From JBCBGF01 sp038526915 (GTDB taxonomy: Bacteria > Pseudomonadota > Alphaproteobacteria > Rhodobacterales > Rhodobacteraceae), in contig JBCBGF010000011.1 in NCBI GenBank assembly GCA_038526915.1, forward strand, positions 1 through 64,000: a stretch of 64,000 nt of DNA. Direction: 5' to 3'. The position numbers were made by a program, and so were the translations under genes. Positions within the stretch are counted from its first letter, which is position 1, and every line of letters starts with the position of its first letter. Of this stretch, positions 33,911-40,921 are shown in pieces. Below the pieces are notes generated by a model. That model was not told the origin of the DNA. It worked only from the letters and a program-made list of their open reading frames with translations, and did not search any database.

Positions 33911-35407
33911 ATGTTTGAAAATCTGTCCGAACGCCTGTCAGGCGTCTTTGACCGGCTGACCAAGCAGGGTGCGCTGTCCGAAGATGACGTGAAGACGGCG
34001 CTGCGCGAAGTGCGGGTGGCGCTGCTCGAAGCGGACGTCTCGCTGCCCGTGGCCCGCGATTTCGTGAAGGCGGTGCAGGAGAAGGCCACGGGCCAAGCAG
34101 TGACGAAATCGGTCACGCCGGGGCAGCAGGTGGTCAAGATCGTCCATGACGAGCTGGTGCATGTGCTGGCGGGCGACAATCCTGAACCCGGTGAGTTGAA
34201 GATCGACAACCCGCCCGCTCCGATCCTGATGGTGGGTCTGCAGGGCGGCGGTAAGACGACGACGACGGCGAAGCTCGCCAAGCGCCTGACCGAGAAGAAC
34301 AACAAGCGGGTTCTAATGGCCTCGCTCGACACCAACCGGCCCGCGGCGATGGAGCAACTCGCGATCCTGGGCCAGCAGATCGGGGTCGATACGCTGCCCA
34401 TCGTGCCAGGGCAGACCCCGGTGGACATCGCCAAACGCGCGAAGCAGCAGGCGACGCTGGGCGGCTACGACGTCTATATGCTCGACACCGCAGGCCGGCT
34501 GTCGATCGACGAAGAGCTGATGGCCCAGGTGGAGCAGGTGCGCGATGTGGCGGTGCCGCGCGAGACGTTGCTGGTGGTTGACGGTCTGACCGGGCAGGAC
34601 GCGGTGAACACGGCGCAGAACTTTGACGACCGGATCGGAATCTCGGGCGTTGTGCTGACCCGGATGGACGGCGACGGGCGCGGTGGTGCGGCGCTGTCGA
34701 TGCGCGCGGTCACGGGCCAGCCCATCAAGTTCGTGGGCCTTGGCGAAAAGATGGACGCGCTGGAGGAGTTCCATCCTGAGCGTGTGGCGGGCCGGATCCT
34801 CGGCATGGGCGACATCGTCAGCCTGGTGGAAAAGGCGCAGGAGACGATCGAGGCCGAACAGGCCGAGCGCATGATGAAGCGCTTCCAGAAGGGTCAGTTC
34901 AACATGAACGACCTGCGCCAGCAGCTCGACCAAATGCTGAAGATGGGCGGGATGGAAGGCATCATGGGAATGATGCCAGGTATGGGCAAGATGAAGGCCC
35001 AGATGGAGAATGCGGGCTTTGACGACAAGATCATCAAACGCCAGATCGCGCTGATCCAATCGATGACCAAGAAGGAACGCGCGAACCCCGGGCTGTTGCA
35101 GGCAAGTCGGAAAAAGCGGATCGCAGCGGGGGCCGGGCTGGAGGTGAGCGACCTCAACAAGCTTCTGAAAATGCACCGGCAGATGTCGGACATGATGAAG
35201 AAGATGGGGAAGATGGGTAAAAAGGGCATGATGCGCCAATTGGGCGGCATGTTCGGGGGCAAAGGCGGGATGCCTGGTGGCGGCGCGATGCCGTCAGAGG
35301 CCGAGATCCAGGCGGCACAGAAACAGCTGGGCGGCGGCCTGCCCGGACTGGGCGGCGGCGGGGTGCAACTGCCCCCCGGCCTCAGCGGCTTTGGGAAGAA
35401 GAAGTGA
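33911..35407 (+). CDS. ffh: Signal recognition particle protein Ffh
   Basis: GTPase of the SRP (498 aa), which targets nascent membrane proteins. The NG domain carries GLQGGGKTTTTAKLAKRL (P-loop), DTNRPAAMEQLAILG, LDTAGRLSIDEEL and TRMDGDGRGGAALS. The C-terminal M domain is Met-rich (EGIMGMMPGMGKMKAQMEN) with the SRP-RNA-binding SMTKKERANPGLL region. A long Gly-rich tail ending in GFGKKK follows. The start has AAGGAGGG about a dozen bases upstream. It is followed by three acetyltransferase genes. Confidence 0.97.
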   Translation: MFENLSERLSGVFDRLTKQGALSEDDVKTALREVRVALLEADVSLPVARDFVKAVQEKATGQAVTKSVTPGQQVVKIVHDELVHVLAGDNPEPGELKIDNPPAPILMVGLQGGGKTTTTAKLAKRLTEKNNKRVLMASLDTNRPAAMEQLAILGQQIGVDTLPIVPGQTPVDIAKRAKQQATLGGYDVYMLDTAGRLSIDEELMAQVEQVRDVAVPRETLLVVDGLTGQDAVNTAQNFDDRIGISGVVLTRMDGDGRGGAALSMRAVTGQPIKFVGLGEKMDALEEFHPERVAGRILGMGDIVSLVEKAQETIEAEQAERMMKRFQKGQFNMNDLRQQLDQMLKMGGMEGIMGMMPGMGKMKAQMENAGFDDKIIKRQIALIQSMTKKERANPGLLQASRKKRIAAGAGLEVSDLNKLLKMHRQMSDMMKKMGKMGKKGMMRQLGGMFGGKGGMPGGGAMPSEAEIQAAQKQLGGGLPGLGGGGVQLPPGLSGFGKKK

Positions 35408-35426
35408 GCCGGCGTTCGGCCATAGC

Positions 35427-35475
35427 GGGGGCGCTGCCCCCTGCCCCCCCGGCGTATTTGCGCCAAGAAGAAGGG
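35427..35475 (+). repeat. Intergenic hairpin repeat after ffh
   Basis: GGGGGC-GCT-GCCCCC hairpin (35427-35441), then a C-rich spacer, GGCG-TATTTG-CGCC and AAGAAGAAG. It has the same layout as the element after the adenosine kinase gene (G-rich hairpin, C-rich spacer, TATTTG block, purine tail). It lies 20 bases past the ffh stop and ends just before the ribosome site of the first acetyltransferase. Confidence 0.65.
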
Positions 35476-35483
35476 GGCTGGCG

Positions 35484-35993
35484 ATGATCCCTGTGATCGA
35501 GACCGAGCGGCTGGTCCTGCGCGCGCCCGAGATGGGCGATTTCCCGGCCTTTGCCGCGCATTGTGCCTCGGACCGCGCGACATTCGTTTTTGGCCGTCTG
35601 ACCGAGGCGCAGGCCTGGCGCGAGTTTGCCTCGGCAGCCGGTTCTTGGGCCCTACAGGGGCATGGCGCGTGGTCAATTGCAGACAAGGATGGCGCCTATC
35701 TGGGTGAGATCGCGATCTTGCAGCCTGCCGAATTCCCCGAGGTTGAACTGGGCTGGACGGTGATGGCCGACGCCGAGGGGAAGAGCATCGCCTTTGAGGC
35801 CGCATGCGCAGCGCGCAGATGGGGATTTGAAGCGCGTGGGTTCGACACGCTGGTCAGCTACATCACCCCGGGCAATGTGCGCTCAATCGCGCTGGCCGAA
35901 CGGCTTGGGGCCGCGCATGACGCGGACGCCGCCCTGCCTGATGGCGACACCGCAGACGACACGGTCGTCTACCGGCATGCGAGGCCCGCATGA
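35484..35993 (+). CDS. GNAT family N-acetyltransferase, first of three
   Basis: RimJ/RimL-type acetyltransferase (169 aa). The start ETERLVLRAPEMGDFPAF is the family hallmark, and ELGWTVMADAEGKSIAFEAACAARRWGFE corresponds to the acetyl-CoA loop. The usual glycine pattern of that loop is changed (GKSIAFEA rather than G-x-G-Y/F-ATEA), so CoA binding may be altered. ITPGNVRSIALAERLGA is normal. It overlaps the second copy by ATGA. Confidence 0.87.
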   Translation: MIPVIETERLVLRAPEMGDFPAFAAHCASDRATFVFGRLTEAQAWREFASAAGSWALQGHGAWSIADKDGAYLGEIAILQPAEFPEVELGWTVMADAEGKSIAFEAACAARRWGFEARGFDTLVSYITPGNVRSIALAERLGAAHDADAALPDGDTADDTVVYRHARPA

Positions 35994-36499
35994 CACCTGC
36001 GACCACGCTCACCACCGACCGATTGACGCTGCGCCTGCCAGAGGCGGCGGACCTGCCGACCTATACGGCGTTCTGCGCGTCGGACCGGTCACGCTTTGTG
36101 ATGGGGCCGTTCGATGCGGTGCAGGCCTTCAACAAGCTGTGCGCCATGGTGGGCCATTGGACCCTGCGCGGATTTGGGCGGTATGTGATGGACCTGGGCG
36201 GTCGCGGGATCGGGCATGTCGGGCCCTTGGCGATGGACGCCCAGGATATGCCGGAATTCACATGGACTTTGTGGGACCCTGCGGTTGAGGGACAGGGCTA
36301 TGCCACCGAAGCGGCGCACGCGGTGAAGGCGCATCTTTTCGGCGACTTGGGCTGGTCTGAGATGGTTATCCGCATCCAGCCTGAGAACACTTCTTCGTGC
36401 AGGATTGCCGAGCGGATCGGGGCAGTCCTGACTGACGCAGAGGCGCCGGACTGGTATCCGGGCGCGCTGACCTATCGGCTTACAGCAGAGGGCGCGTGA
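35990..36499 (+). CDS. GNAT family N-acetyltransferase, second of three
   Basis: RimJ/RimL-type acetyltransferase (169 aa), beginning TTDRLTLRLPEAADLPTYTAFCASDRSRFVMGPFD. The acetyl-CoA loop GQGYATEAAHAVKAH is canonical, followed by RIQPENTSSCRIAERIGA. Sequence similarity to the flanking genes (CASDR near residue 25 and GHWTLRGFG near residue 60) indicates tandem duplication. It overlaps its neighbours by 4 bases and 1 base. Confidence 0.88.
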   Translation: MTPATTLTTDRLTLRLPEAADLPTYTAFCASDRSRFVMGPFDAVQAFNKLCAMVGHWTLRGFGRYVMDLGGRGIGHVGPLAMDAQDMPEFTWTLWDPAVEGQGYATEAAHAVKAHLFGDLGWSEMVIRIQPENTSSCRIAERIGAVLTDAEAPDWYPGALTYRLTAEGA

Positions 36500-37014
36500 T
36501 GAAGATCCTTGCCCAGACCGACCGGTTGCACCTGATGCAGCCTGACGCCCACGATTGGCCGGGCTACCGCGCCTTGGTCACGAGCCCGGCGGCGCAATAT
36601 GCCGGGGGCCAGCGGGCCCTGCCCCAGGCCTGGCACGCCTTTGCCGGGCATCTGGGGCATTGGGTGCTGCGGGGCTATGGCCTGATGTCGGTGCGCATAA
36701 AGGACGGCGGTCGCTCGGTCGGCATGGTCGGGGCCTACAATCCCGAGGGCTGGCCGGAGCAGGAGTTGGGCTGGCTTTTGTGGCCGGGCGAGACGGGCAA
36801 GGGCTTTGCGACCGAAGCTGCACGGGCGGCACGGGATTACGTTTATCGCGCGCTCGGCTGGGCGGCGGCTGTGAGCTATATCCACCCCGACAACGCGGCC
36901 TCAATCGCGGTGGCAGACCGGCTTGGCTGCGCGCGCGACGCCGCGACACGGGGCATGACGCCCGAGGATGTGGCCCTGGTCTACCGCCACCCGGCACCGG
37001 AGGCTGCGCCATGA
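36499..37014 (+). CDS. GNAT family N-acetyltransferase, third of three
   Basis: RimJ/RimL-type acetyltransferase (171 aa), beginning QTDRLHLMQPDAHDWPGYRALVTS. The acetyl-CoA loop is GKGFATEAARAARDY and the C-terminal motif IHPDNAASIAVADRLGC. GHLGHWVLRGYGLMSV matches the second copy. The ATG shares one base with the preceding stop (TGATG); a GTG one codon earlier is also possible. Targets are unknown; RimJ/L-type enzymes act on ribosomal proteins or small molecules. Confidence 0.88.
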   Translation: MKILAQTDRLHLMQPDAHDWPGYRALVTSPAAQYAGGQRALPQAWHAFAGHLGHWVLRGYGLMSVRIKDGGRSVGMVGAYNPEGWPEQELGWLLWPGETGKGFATEAARAARDYVYRALGWAAAVSYIHPDNAASIAVADRLGCARDAATRGMTPEDVALVYRHPAPEAAP

Positions 37015-37025
37015 TCCAGGATTTT

Positions 37026-37073
37026 GGACACTTGCGGTGTACGGCCTGTGTACAGGCTGTGTACGCAGTGTCC
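37026..37073 (+). repeat. Nested inverted repeat with 11-base tandem repeats before chorismate mutase
   Basis: GGACACT (37026-37032) pairs with AGTGTCC (37067-37073). Inside is the near-palindrome GCCTGT-GT-ACAGGC (37044-37057). The same stretch also reads as three tandem 11-base units beginning GTGTAC (37037, 37048, 37059), one helical turn apart. It lies between the acetyltransferase stop and the chorismate mutase start. It could be an attenuator-like RNA structure or a phased protein-binding array. Confidence 0.6.
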
Positions 37074-37093
37074 CCCCCTCGAAAGGCCTATCC

Positions 37094-37402
37094 ATGACCG
37101 ACGCCATCACCCGCGCCGCCGAGGTTCTGCGCGACCATCGCGAGTCCATCGACCGGCTGGATGCGATCCTTGTCTACACGCTGGGCGAGCGGTTCAAGCA
37201 CACCCAAGCCGTGGGCCGGCTCAAGGCAACGCACGACCTTCCCCCGTCCGATCCCGCGCGTGAAGCGCAGCAGATCGCGCGGCTTGAAGACCTGGCGAAA
37301 CGGGCGGATCTCGACCCGGAATTCGCCAAGAAATTCCTGGCCTTCATCATCCAGGAAGTCATCCAACACCATGAAACGATAGCAGAAACTTCAGGAGACT
37401 AA
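37094..37402 (+). CDS. Chorismate mutase, AroQ type
   Basis: Small all-helical chorismate mutase (102 aa), converting chorismate to prephenate for Phe and Tyr synthesis. ESIDRLDAILVYTLGERFKHTQAVGRLKATH corresponds to helix 1 with the catalytic Arg and Lys, and FAKKFLAFIIQEVIQHHETI is the C-terminal helix with the conserved Gln-containing segment. It is a stand-alone enzyme without a prephenate dehydratase domain. It is four bases upstream of rpsP and likely cotranscribed with the ribosomal operon. Confidence 0.88.
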   Translation: MTDAITRAAEVLRDHRESIDRLDAILVYTLGERFKHTQAVGRLKATHDLPPSDPAREAQQIARLEDLAKRADLDPEFAKKFLAFIIQEVIQHHETIAETSGD

Positions 37403-37406
37403 CCCA

Positions 37407-37823
37407 ATGGCAATGAAAATCAGGCTCGCCCGTGGCGGCTCTAAGAAACGGCCGTTTTACTCGATCGTGGCCGCCGACAGCCGGATGCCCCGCGACGGGC
37501 GGTTCATCGAAAAGCTGGGCACCTACAATCCGCTCTTGCCGAAAGACAGCGAAGAGCGCGTGAAGATGAACATGGAGCGCGTCCAGTACTGGCTGGGCCA
37601 GGGCGCACAGCCCACCGACCGGATCAGCCGGATGCTGGAAGCCGCAGGCGTTCTGGACAAGAAAGAACGCGCCAACATGCAAAAAGCCCAACCCGGCAAG
37701 AAGGCGCAGGAACGCGCCGAAGAGAAGGCCGCGAAGGCCGCCGAAGCGGCTGAGGCCCCGGCTGAGGAAGCCGTGGAAGAGGCGCCTGCCGAAGAAACGA
37801 CCGAAGAGCAGGCGGCGGAGTAA
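37407..37823 (+). CDS. rpsP: 30S ribosomal protein S16 with extended tail
   Basis: Ribosomal protein bS16 (138 aa). The core is typical: MKIRLARGGSKKRPFYSIVAADSRMPRDGRFIEKLGTYNPL, then WLGQGAQPTDRISRMLEAAG. It is well over the usual 80-90 aa because of a C-terminal tail after about residue 90 rich in Ala and Glu (EEKAAKAAEAAEAPAEEAVEEAPAEE-type), probably unstructured and acidic. Such tails occur in other Rhodobacteraceae. It is the first of the rpsP-rimM-trmD order. Confidence 0.97.
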   Translation: MAMKIRLARGGSKKRPFYSIVAADSRMPRDGRFIEKLGTYNPLLPKDSEERVKMNMERVQYWLGQGAQPTDRISRMLEAAGVLDKKERANMQKAQPGKKAQERAEEKAAKAAEAAEAPAEEAVEEAPAEETTEEQAAE

Positions 37824-37877
37824 TCCGCCCCTGCCCCGCCTAAGCGACTGTCATTGCTGCGGTTTCTCGGTCTTGGA

Positions 37878-38021
37878 ATGCTGCGCCGGTGGGTCACCAT
37901 CGGGCTCTGCGCCGGTGCCTTCTGGGCCGGCGCGGAGGTGCAACACCTGCGCCTTGTGGACCGCTGCCTGGAAGCGGGCGGGACGATTGACACCCGTGGT
38001 CTGTGCCGGGGGCTGAGATGA
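37878..38021 (+). CDS. Small hydrophobic-start protein between rpsP and rimM
   Basis: 47-residue frame, MLRRWVTIGLCAGAFWAGAEVQ followed by a polar half with LVDRCLEAGGTIDTRGLCRGLR. It has one N-terminal membrane segment or signal and two cysteines in a CLEAGG-x-IDTRG-x-C pattern that I have seen in other small alphaproteobacterial membrane proteins. Its stop overlaps the rimM start as ATGA, which supports translation. Function unknown. The frame is too short for most gene finders. Confidence 0.55.
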   Translation: MLRRWVTIGLCAGAFWAGAEVQHLRLVDRCLEAGGTIDTRGLCRGLR

Positions 38022-38530
38022 CGGATCGGATCTGTGTCGGGGCGATCGCCGGGGCCTTTGGCGTGAAGGGCGAGGTGCGATTGAAGAGCTTTTGCGCCGT
38101 GGCCGAGGATATCGCCTCATACGGGCCGCTGGAGACCGAGGATGGGGCGCGGGCCTTTGAGGTCACGCTGACGGGAGCCATCAAGAACGGGCTGTCGGCC
38201 CGGCTGTCGGGCGTGCCGAACAAGGAAGCGGCGGACGCACTGCGCGGCGTGCGGCTGTTTGTGGATCGTTCGCGCTTGCCAGAGGCCGATGAGGAAGAGT
38301 TCTACTATGCCGATCTGGTGGGGCTTTTGGTTGTCGATACCGGCGGGGCCGAATTGGGGCGCGTGAAGGCTGTCTTGAACCACGGCGCGTCCGACATTCT
38401 GGAGATTACCGCGCCGGGAATGAAGCAACCCGCGCTCTTGCCCTTTACGCGCGACGCCGTGCCGACAGTGGACGTGGCCGCCGGTCGGATCGTGGCCGAC
38501 CCGCCCGATGGGGTGTTCCCCGATGAGTGA
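38018..38530 (+). CDS. rimM: 16S rRNA processing protein RimM
   Basis: Ribosome maturation factor (170 aa) that binds S19 and assists 30S head maturation. The N-terminal barrel motif is ICVGAIAGAFGVKGEVRLKSF, and the PRC-barrel part reads EFYYADLVGLLVVDTGGAELGRVKAVLNHGASDILEI. It is translationally coupled to the small upstream frame and overlaps trmD by 8 bases. Confidence 0.96.
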   Translation: MTDRICVGAIAGAFGVKGEVRLKSFCAVAEDIASYGPLETEDGARAFEVTLTGAIKNGLSARLSGVPNKEAADALRGVRLFVDRSRLPEADEEEFYYADLVGLLVVDTGGAELGRVKAVLNHGASDILEITAPGMKQPALLPFTRDAVPTVDVAAGRIVADPPDGVFPDE

Positions 38531-39332
38531 TCACGGCACCCCCTCAAAATCCCACGGCCGCCTGTCGATCAAGGCAACTGCGCAGCCGCGTGAGTTGATG
38601 ACAGAGCGTCCCGATCTGGCGCGGGCCTGGGTGGCGAAGGTGATCACGCTGTTCCCCGATGCGTTTCCGGGCGTGCTCGGGGCGTCGCTCACCGGCAAGG
38701 CGCTGCAAGACGGGCTGTGGCGGTTGGAGACGGTGGATCTGCGCCTGTTTGGCGAGGGTAAGCATCGCAATGTCGATGATACGCCGGCGGGCGGCGGCGC
38801 GGGCATGGTGCTGCGGGCCGATATTCTGGCGAAAGCGATCGATCAGGCGCAGCGCGGGGTGCCGAAGGATCGGGGGCGTTGGCCGCTGATCTACCTTAGC
38901 CCGCGGGGGCGGCCGTTTGATCAGGCAAAAGCGCATAGTCTGGCAGGAACCGAGGGCGTGACGCTGATTTGCGGGCGGTTCGAGGGGATCGATGAACGCG
39001 TGATCGAACACTACGGGATCGAGGAAGTGAGCCTGGGCGACTTCGTCCTAACGGGGGGCGAAGTGGCAGCACAGGCGATTCTGGATGCCACCGTGCGGCT
39101 GATGCCTGGGGTTCTCGGCAATGCAGCCTCGGCGGAGGAGGAGAGCTTTTCGGGCGGGCTGTTGGAGCATCCGCAGTATACCAAGCCCGCGGAATGGGAG
39201 GGGCGCGCGATCCCGGACGTGCTGCTGTCGGGGCACCATGGCGAGATTGCTAAGTGGCGGCGGGCAGAGGCCGAGCGGATCACGCGGGAAAGGCGGCCGG
39301 ATTTGTGGGCGGCGTATAGGCGTGGAGACTAG
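38523..39332 (+). CDS. trmD: tRNA (guanine37-N1)-methyltransferase TrmD
   Basis: SPOUT-fold methyltransferase (269 aa) making m1G37. Knot region motifs include LICGRFEGIDERVIEHYGIEEVSLGDFVLTGGE and the C-terminal LLEHPQYTKPAEWEG. The first 25 residues (MSDHGTPSKSHGRLSIKATA) extend beyond E. coli TrmD; the true start could be the ATG at 38598. Overlap with rimM by 8 bases favours the longer form, and such leaders are common in this family group. Confidence 0.95.
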   Translation: MSDHGTPSKSHGRLSIKATAQPRELMTERPDLARAWVAKVITLFPDAFPGVLGASLTGKALQDGLWRLETVDLRLFGEGKHRNVDDTPAGGGAGMVLRADILAKAIDQAQRGVPKDRGRWPLIYLSPRGRPFDQAKAHSLAGTEGVTLICGRFEGIDERVIEHYGIEEVSLGDFVLTGGEVAAQAILDATVRLMPGVLGNAASAEEESFSGGLLEHPQYTKPAEWEGRAIPDVLLSGHHGEIAKWRRAEAERITRERRPDLWAAYRRGD

Positions 39333-39534
39333 GACATCCTAGCCCGCTTTTCCCTTGATCGAACCGTAGGCCCCGACTATACGGCGCGAGTTCCGGCGGT
39401 AATCCCGCCTGAACCGCAAGCAAAAGCAGACCTGAACCCTCCGGCGGGCGCCATGACCGACCCGACCACACCCGGAGCTCTGAGGCGAGACACCTCTGTG
39501 GGACCAACCACAGGCAGATGTAGGAGTGGGTCAG
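39333..39534 (+). promoter_or_regulatory. rplS leader with promoter and hairpins
   Basis: A short hairpin CTAGGA-CA-TCCTAG spans the trmD stop (39329-39342) and could weaken read-through. A promoter follows: TTGATC (39355-39360), 17 bases, TATACG (39378-39383). From an expected start near 39390, about 145 bases of leader precede the rplS ATG, including CTGTGG/CCACAG (39496-39513). This suggests rplS-rpmE has its own transcript with a structured leader. Confidence 0.5.
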
Positions 39535-39918
39535 ATGGATCTGATCGCAGAACTGGAAGCCGAGCAAGTGGCCGCGCTCGGCAAAGACATTCCGGATTTC
39601 AAAGCGGGTGACACCATCCGCGTGGGCTACAAGGTGACGGAAGGCACACGGACCCGTGTGCAGAACTATGAGGGCGTGTGCATCGCCCGCAAAAACGGCG
39701 AAGGGATCGCCGGGTCGTTCACCGTTCGCAAGATTTCCTTTGGCGAGGGTGTGGAGCGTGTGTTCCCGCTGCATTCGACCAATATCGACTCGATCACCGT
39801 GGTCCGCCGGGGCCGCGTGCGTCGGGCAAAGCTCTATTACCTGCGGTCGCGCCGCGGCAAGTCGGCCCGGATCGCGGAGGACACCACCTACAAGCCCAAG
39901 TCGGGCGCGAGCGCATAA
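39535..39918 (+). CDS. rplS: 50S ribosomal protein L19
   Basis: Ribosomal protein bL19 (127 aa). PDFKAGDTIRVGYKVTEGTRTRVQNYEGVCIARKNGEGI and FSVRKIS-like SFTVRKISFGEGVERVFPLHS are the family core, ending RRGRVRRAKLYYLRSRRGKSARI. The start follows GTAGGAGTGGG. It is followed 11 bases later by rpmE. Confidence 0.97.
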   Translation: MDLIAELEAEQVAALGKDIPDFKAGDTIRVGYKVTEGTRTRVQNYEGVCIARKNGEGIAGSFTVRKISFGEGVERVFPLHSTNIDSITVVRRGRVRRAKLYYLRSRRGKSARIAEDTTYKPKSGASA

Positions 39919-39929
39919 GGACTGGCGAG

Positions 39930-40151
39930 ATGAAAAAAGACACGCATCCCGACTATCACCTGATCGACGTCAAGATGACGGACGGCACCGTGGTGCAGAT
40001 GAAATCGACCTGGGGCAAGGAGGGCGATCAGCTTTCGCTTGATGTGGATCCCTCGGTCCACCCCGCCTGGACAGGCGGCGGCACGCGCCTGATGGATACC
40101 GGCGGCCGGGTGTCGAAGTTCAAGAAGAAGTACGAAGGGCTGGGGTTCTAA
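39930..40151 (+). CDS. rpmE: 50S ribosomal protein L31, zinc-free form
   Basis: Ribosomal protein bL31 (73 aa). KKDTHPDYHLIDVKMTDGT is the family start and HPAWTGGG-x-RLMDTGGRVSKFKKKY its end. None of the zinc-ribbon cysteines is present, so it is the zinc-independent (C-minus) type. As the single copy next to rplS it may be the main L31 of this organism. Two hairpins follow the stop, the second with a T-run. Confidence 0.95.
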   Translation: MKKDTHPDYHLIDVKMTDGTVVQMKSTWGKEGDQLSLDVDPSVHPAWTGGGTRLMDTGGRVSKFKKKYEGLGF

Positions 40152-40179
40152 GGACAAGGTCCCTTGTCGAAGAGATGAG

Positions 40180-40207
40180 CGCCGTCCCTTGGGGCGGCGT
40201 TTTTCTT
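40180..40207 (+). terminator. Intrinsic terminator after rpmE
   Basis: CGCCGTCC and GGGCGGCG pair (one G-T pair) around a 4-base loop and are followed by TTTTTCTTT. A separate perfect hairpin, GACAAGG-TC-CCTTGTC (40153-40168), stands just before. Together they end the rplS-rpmE transcript. Confidence 0.88.
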
Positions 40208-40277
40208 TGTGTTGGCAGCTGGATTGCACACACAAAGTGGGATATTTGTCAGTGCAGAGCATCGCTGGGAGCGTAGT

Positions 40278-40541
40278 TTGAGCAGCCTTACAATTCGAAT
40301 GAGCAGTGCCGAGAAAGAACGCTTGAAGGCCTGGGCGTCTGCGAGCGGCACAACGGCGACGGACTATATCAAGGGTCTGATCGAAGCCGACATGGCCGCA
40401 GGAAGCCCCGAAACGCGCGCAGCGGCTTGGATGCAAGAAAACGCATCGGCCCTCGACCAGGAGGCCGAATTCATTGCTGCGAACGGGATACCCGGCTCTG
40501 ATCTGGCGTTAAACCATCCATGGCCGGATGCAGAAGTTTGA
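40278..40541 (+). CDS. ccdA: CcdA-type antitoxin
   Basis: Probable antitoxin (87 aa). The N-terminus LTIRMSSAEKERLKAWASASGTTATDYIKGLI looks like a ribbon-helix-helix DNA-binding domain, and the C-terminus AAWMQENASALDQEAEFIAANGIPGSDLAL matches the CcdA toxin-binding tail. Start is TTG with GGGAG six bases upstream; a GTG at 40209 would add unrelated residues. The toxin gene overlaps it by 14 bases, the usual coupling in such modules. Confidence 0.8.
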   Translation: MSSLTIRMSSAEKERLKAWASASGTTATDYIKGLIEADMAAGSPETRAAAWMQENASALDQEAEFIAANGIPGSDLALNHPWPDAEV

Positions 40542-40827
40542 CATCTTCGAGATCGGTTCAGATCTGTTTATGGTGGTTCAGTCAGATCACCTTCTCGAGT
40601 TGAATACGGTCGTGTTGGTTCCGGTGATTGCATCAGAGAGGTCGCCCGCCCTCAGCAAGCTGACGGTCGACCTTGTGATCAACGACCAACCCTTTCGCGT
40701 GCGCACACACATGCCCCTGACAGTGGAGGCAAACAGATTGCGCGGACTGAAACCTGTGCACAGAGCGACGCAGGACGAGGGTCAGCGGATCATGGACGGC
40801 ATGAGCACCCTGCTGTGGGGGTTTTAG
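40528..40827 (+). CDS. ccdB: CcdB-type gyrase toxin
   Basis: Probable toxin (99 aa) of the CcdB family, which poisons DNA gyrase. The N-terminal strand MQKFDIFEIGSDLFMVVQSDHLLELNTVVLVPV and the C-terminal GQRIMDGMSTLLWGF correspond to CcdB features; the LLWGF ending is equivalent to the LMFWGI needed for gyrase binding. Ends in the same register as the F-plasmid protein. It is paired with the antitoxin upstream. Confidence 0.82.
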   Translation: MQKFDIFEIGSDLFMVVQSDHLLELNTVVLVPVIASERSPALSKLTVDLVINDQPFRVRTHMPLTVEANRLRGLKPVHRATQDEGQRIMDGMSTLLWGF

Positions 40828-40921
40828 CCGGCTCTGCCTCTGGCTACACCCCAAGCCCGAACCCTGTGTCATCTTGGGGTTACGCGGATCTGCCAAGGGC
40901 GGGTCGGGGAAAGGAAAGACC

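Noticed and set aside
34313..35239. Minus-strand frame of 308 codons over ffh
   Set aside because: Antisense of ffh; His/Leu-rich translation caused by reverse reading of Met/Gln/Asp codons.
37037..37069. Three 11-base repeats as a CRISPR or VNTR
   Set aside because: Units are too short and only three, with no spacers; better treated as a regulatory structure.
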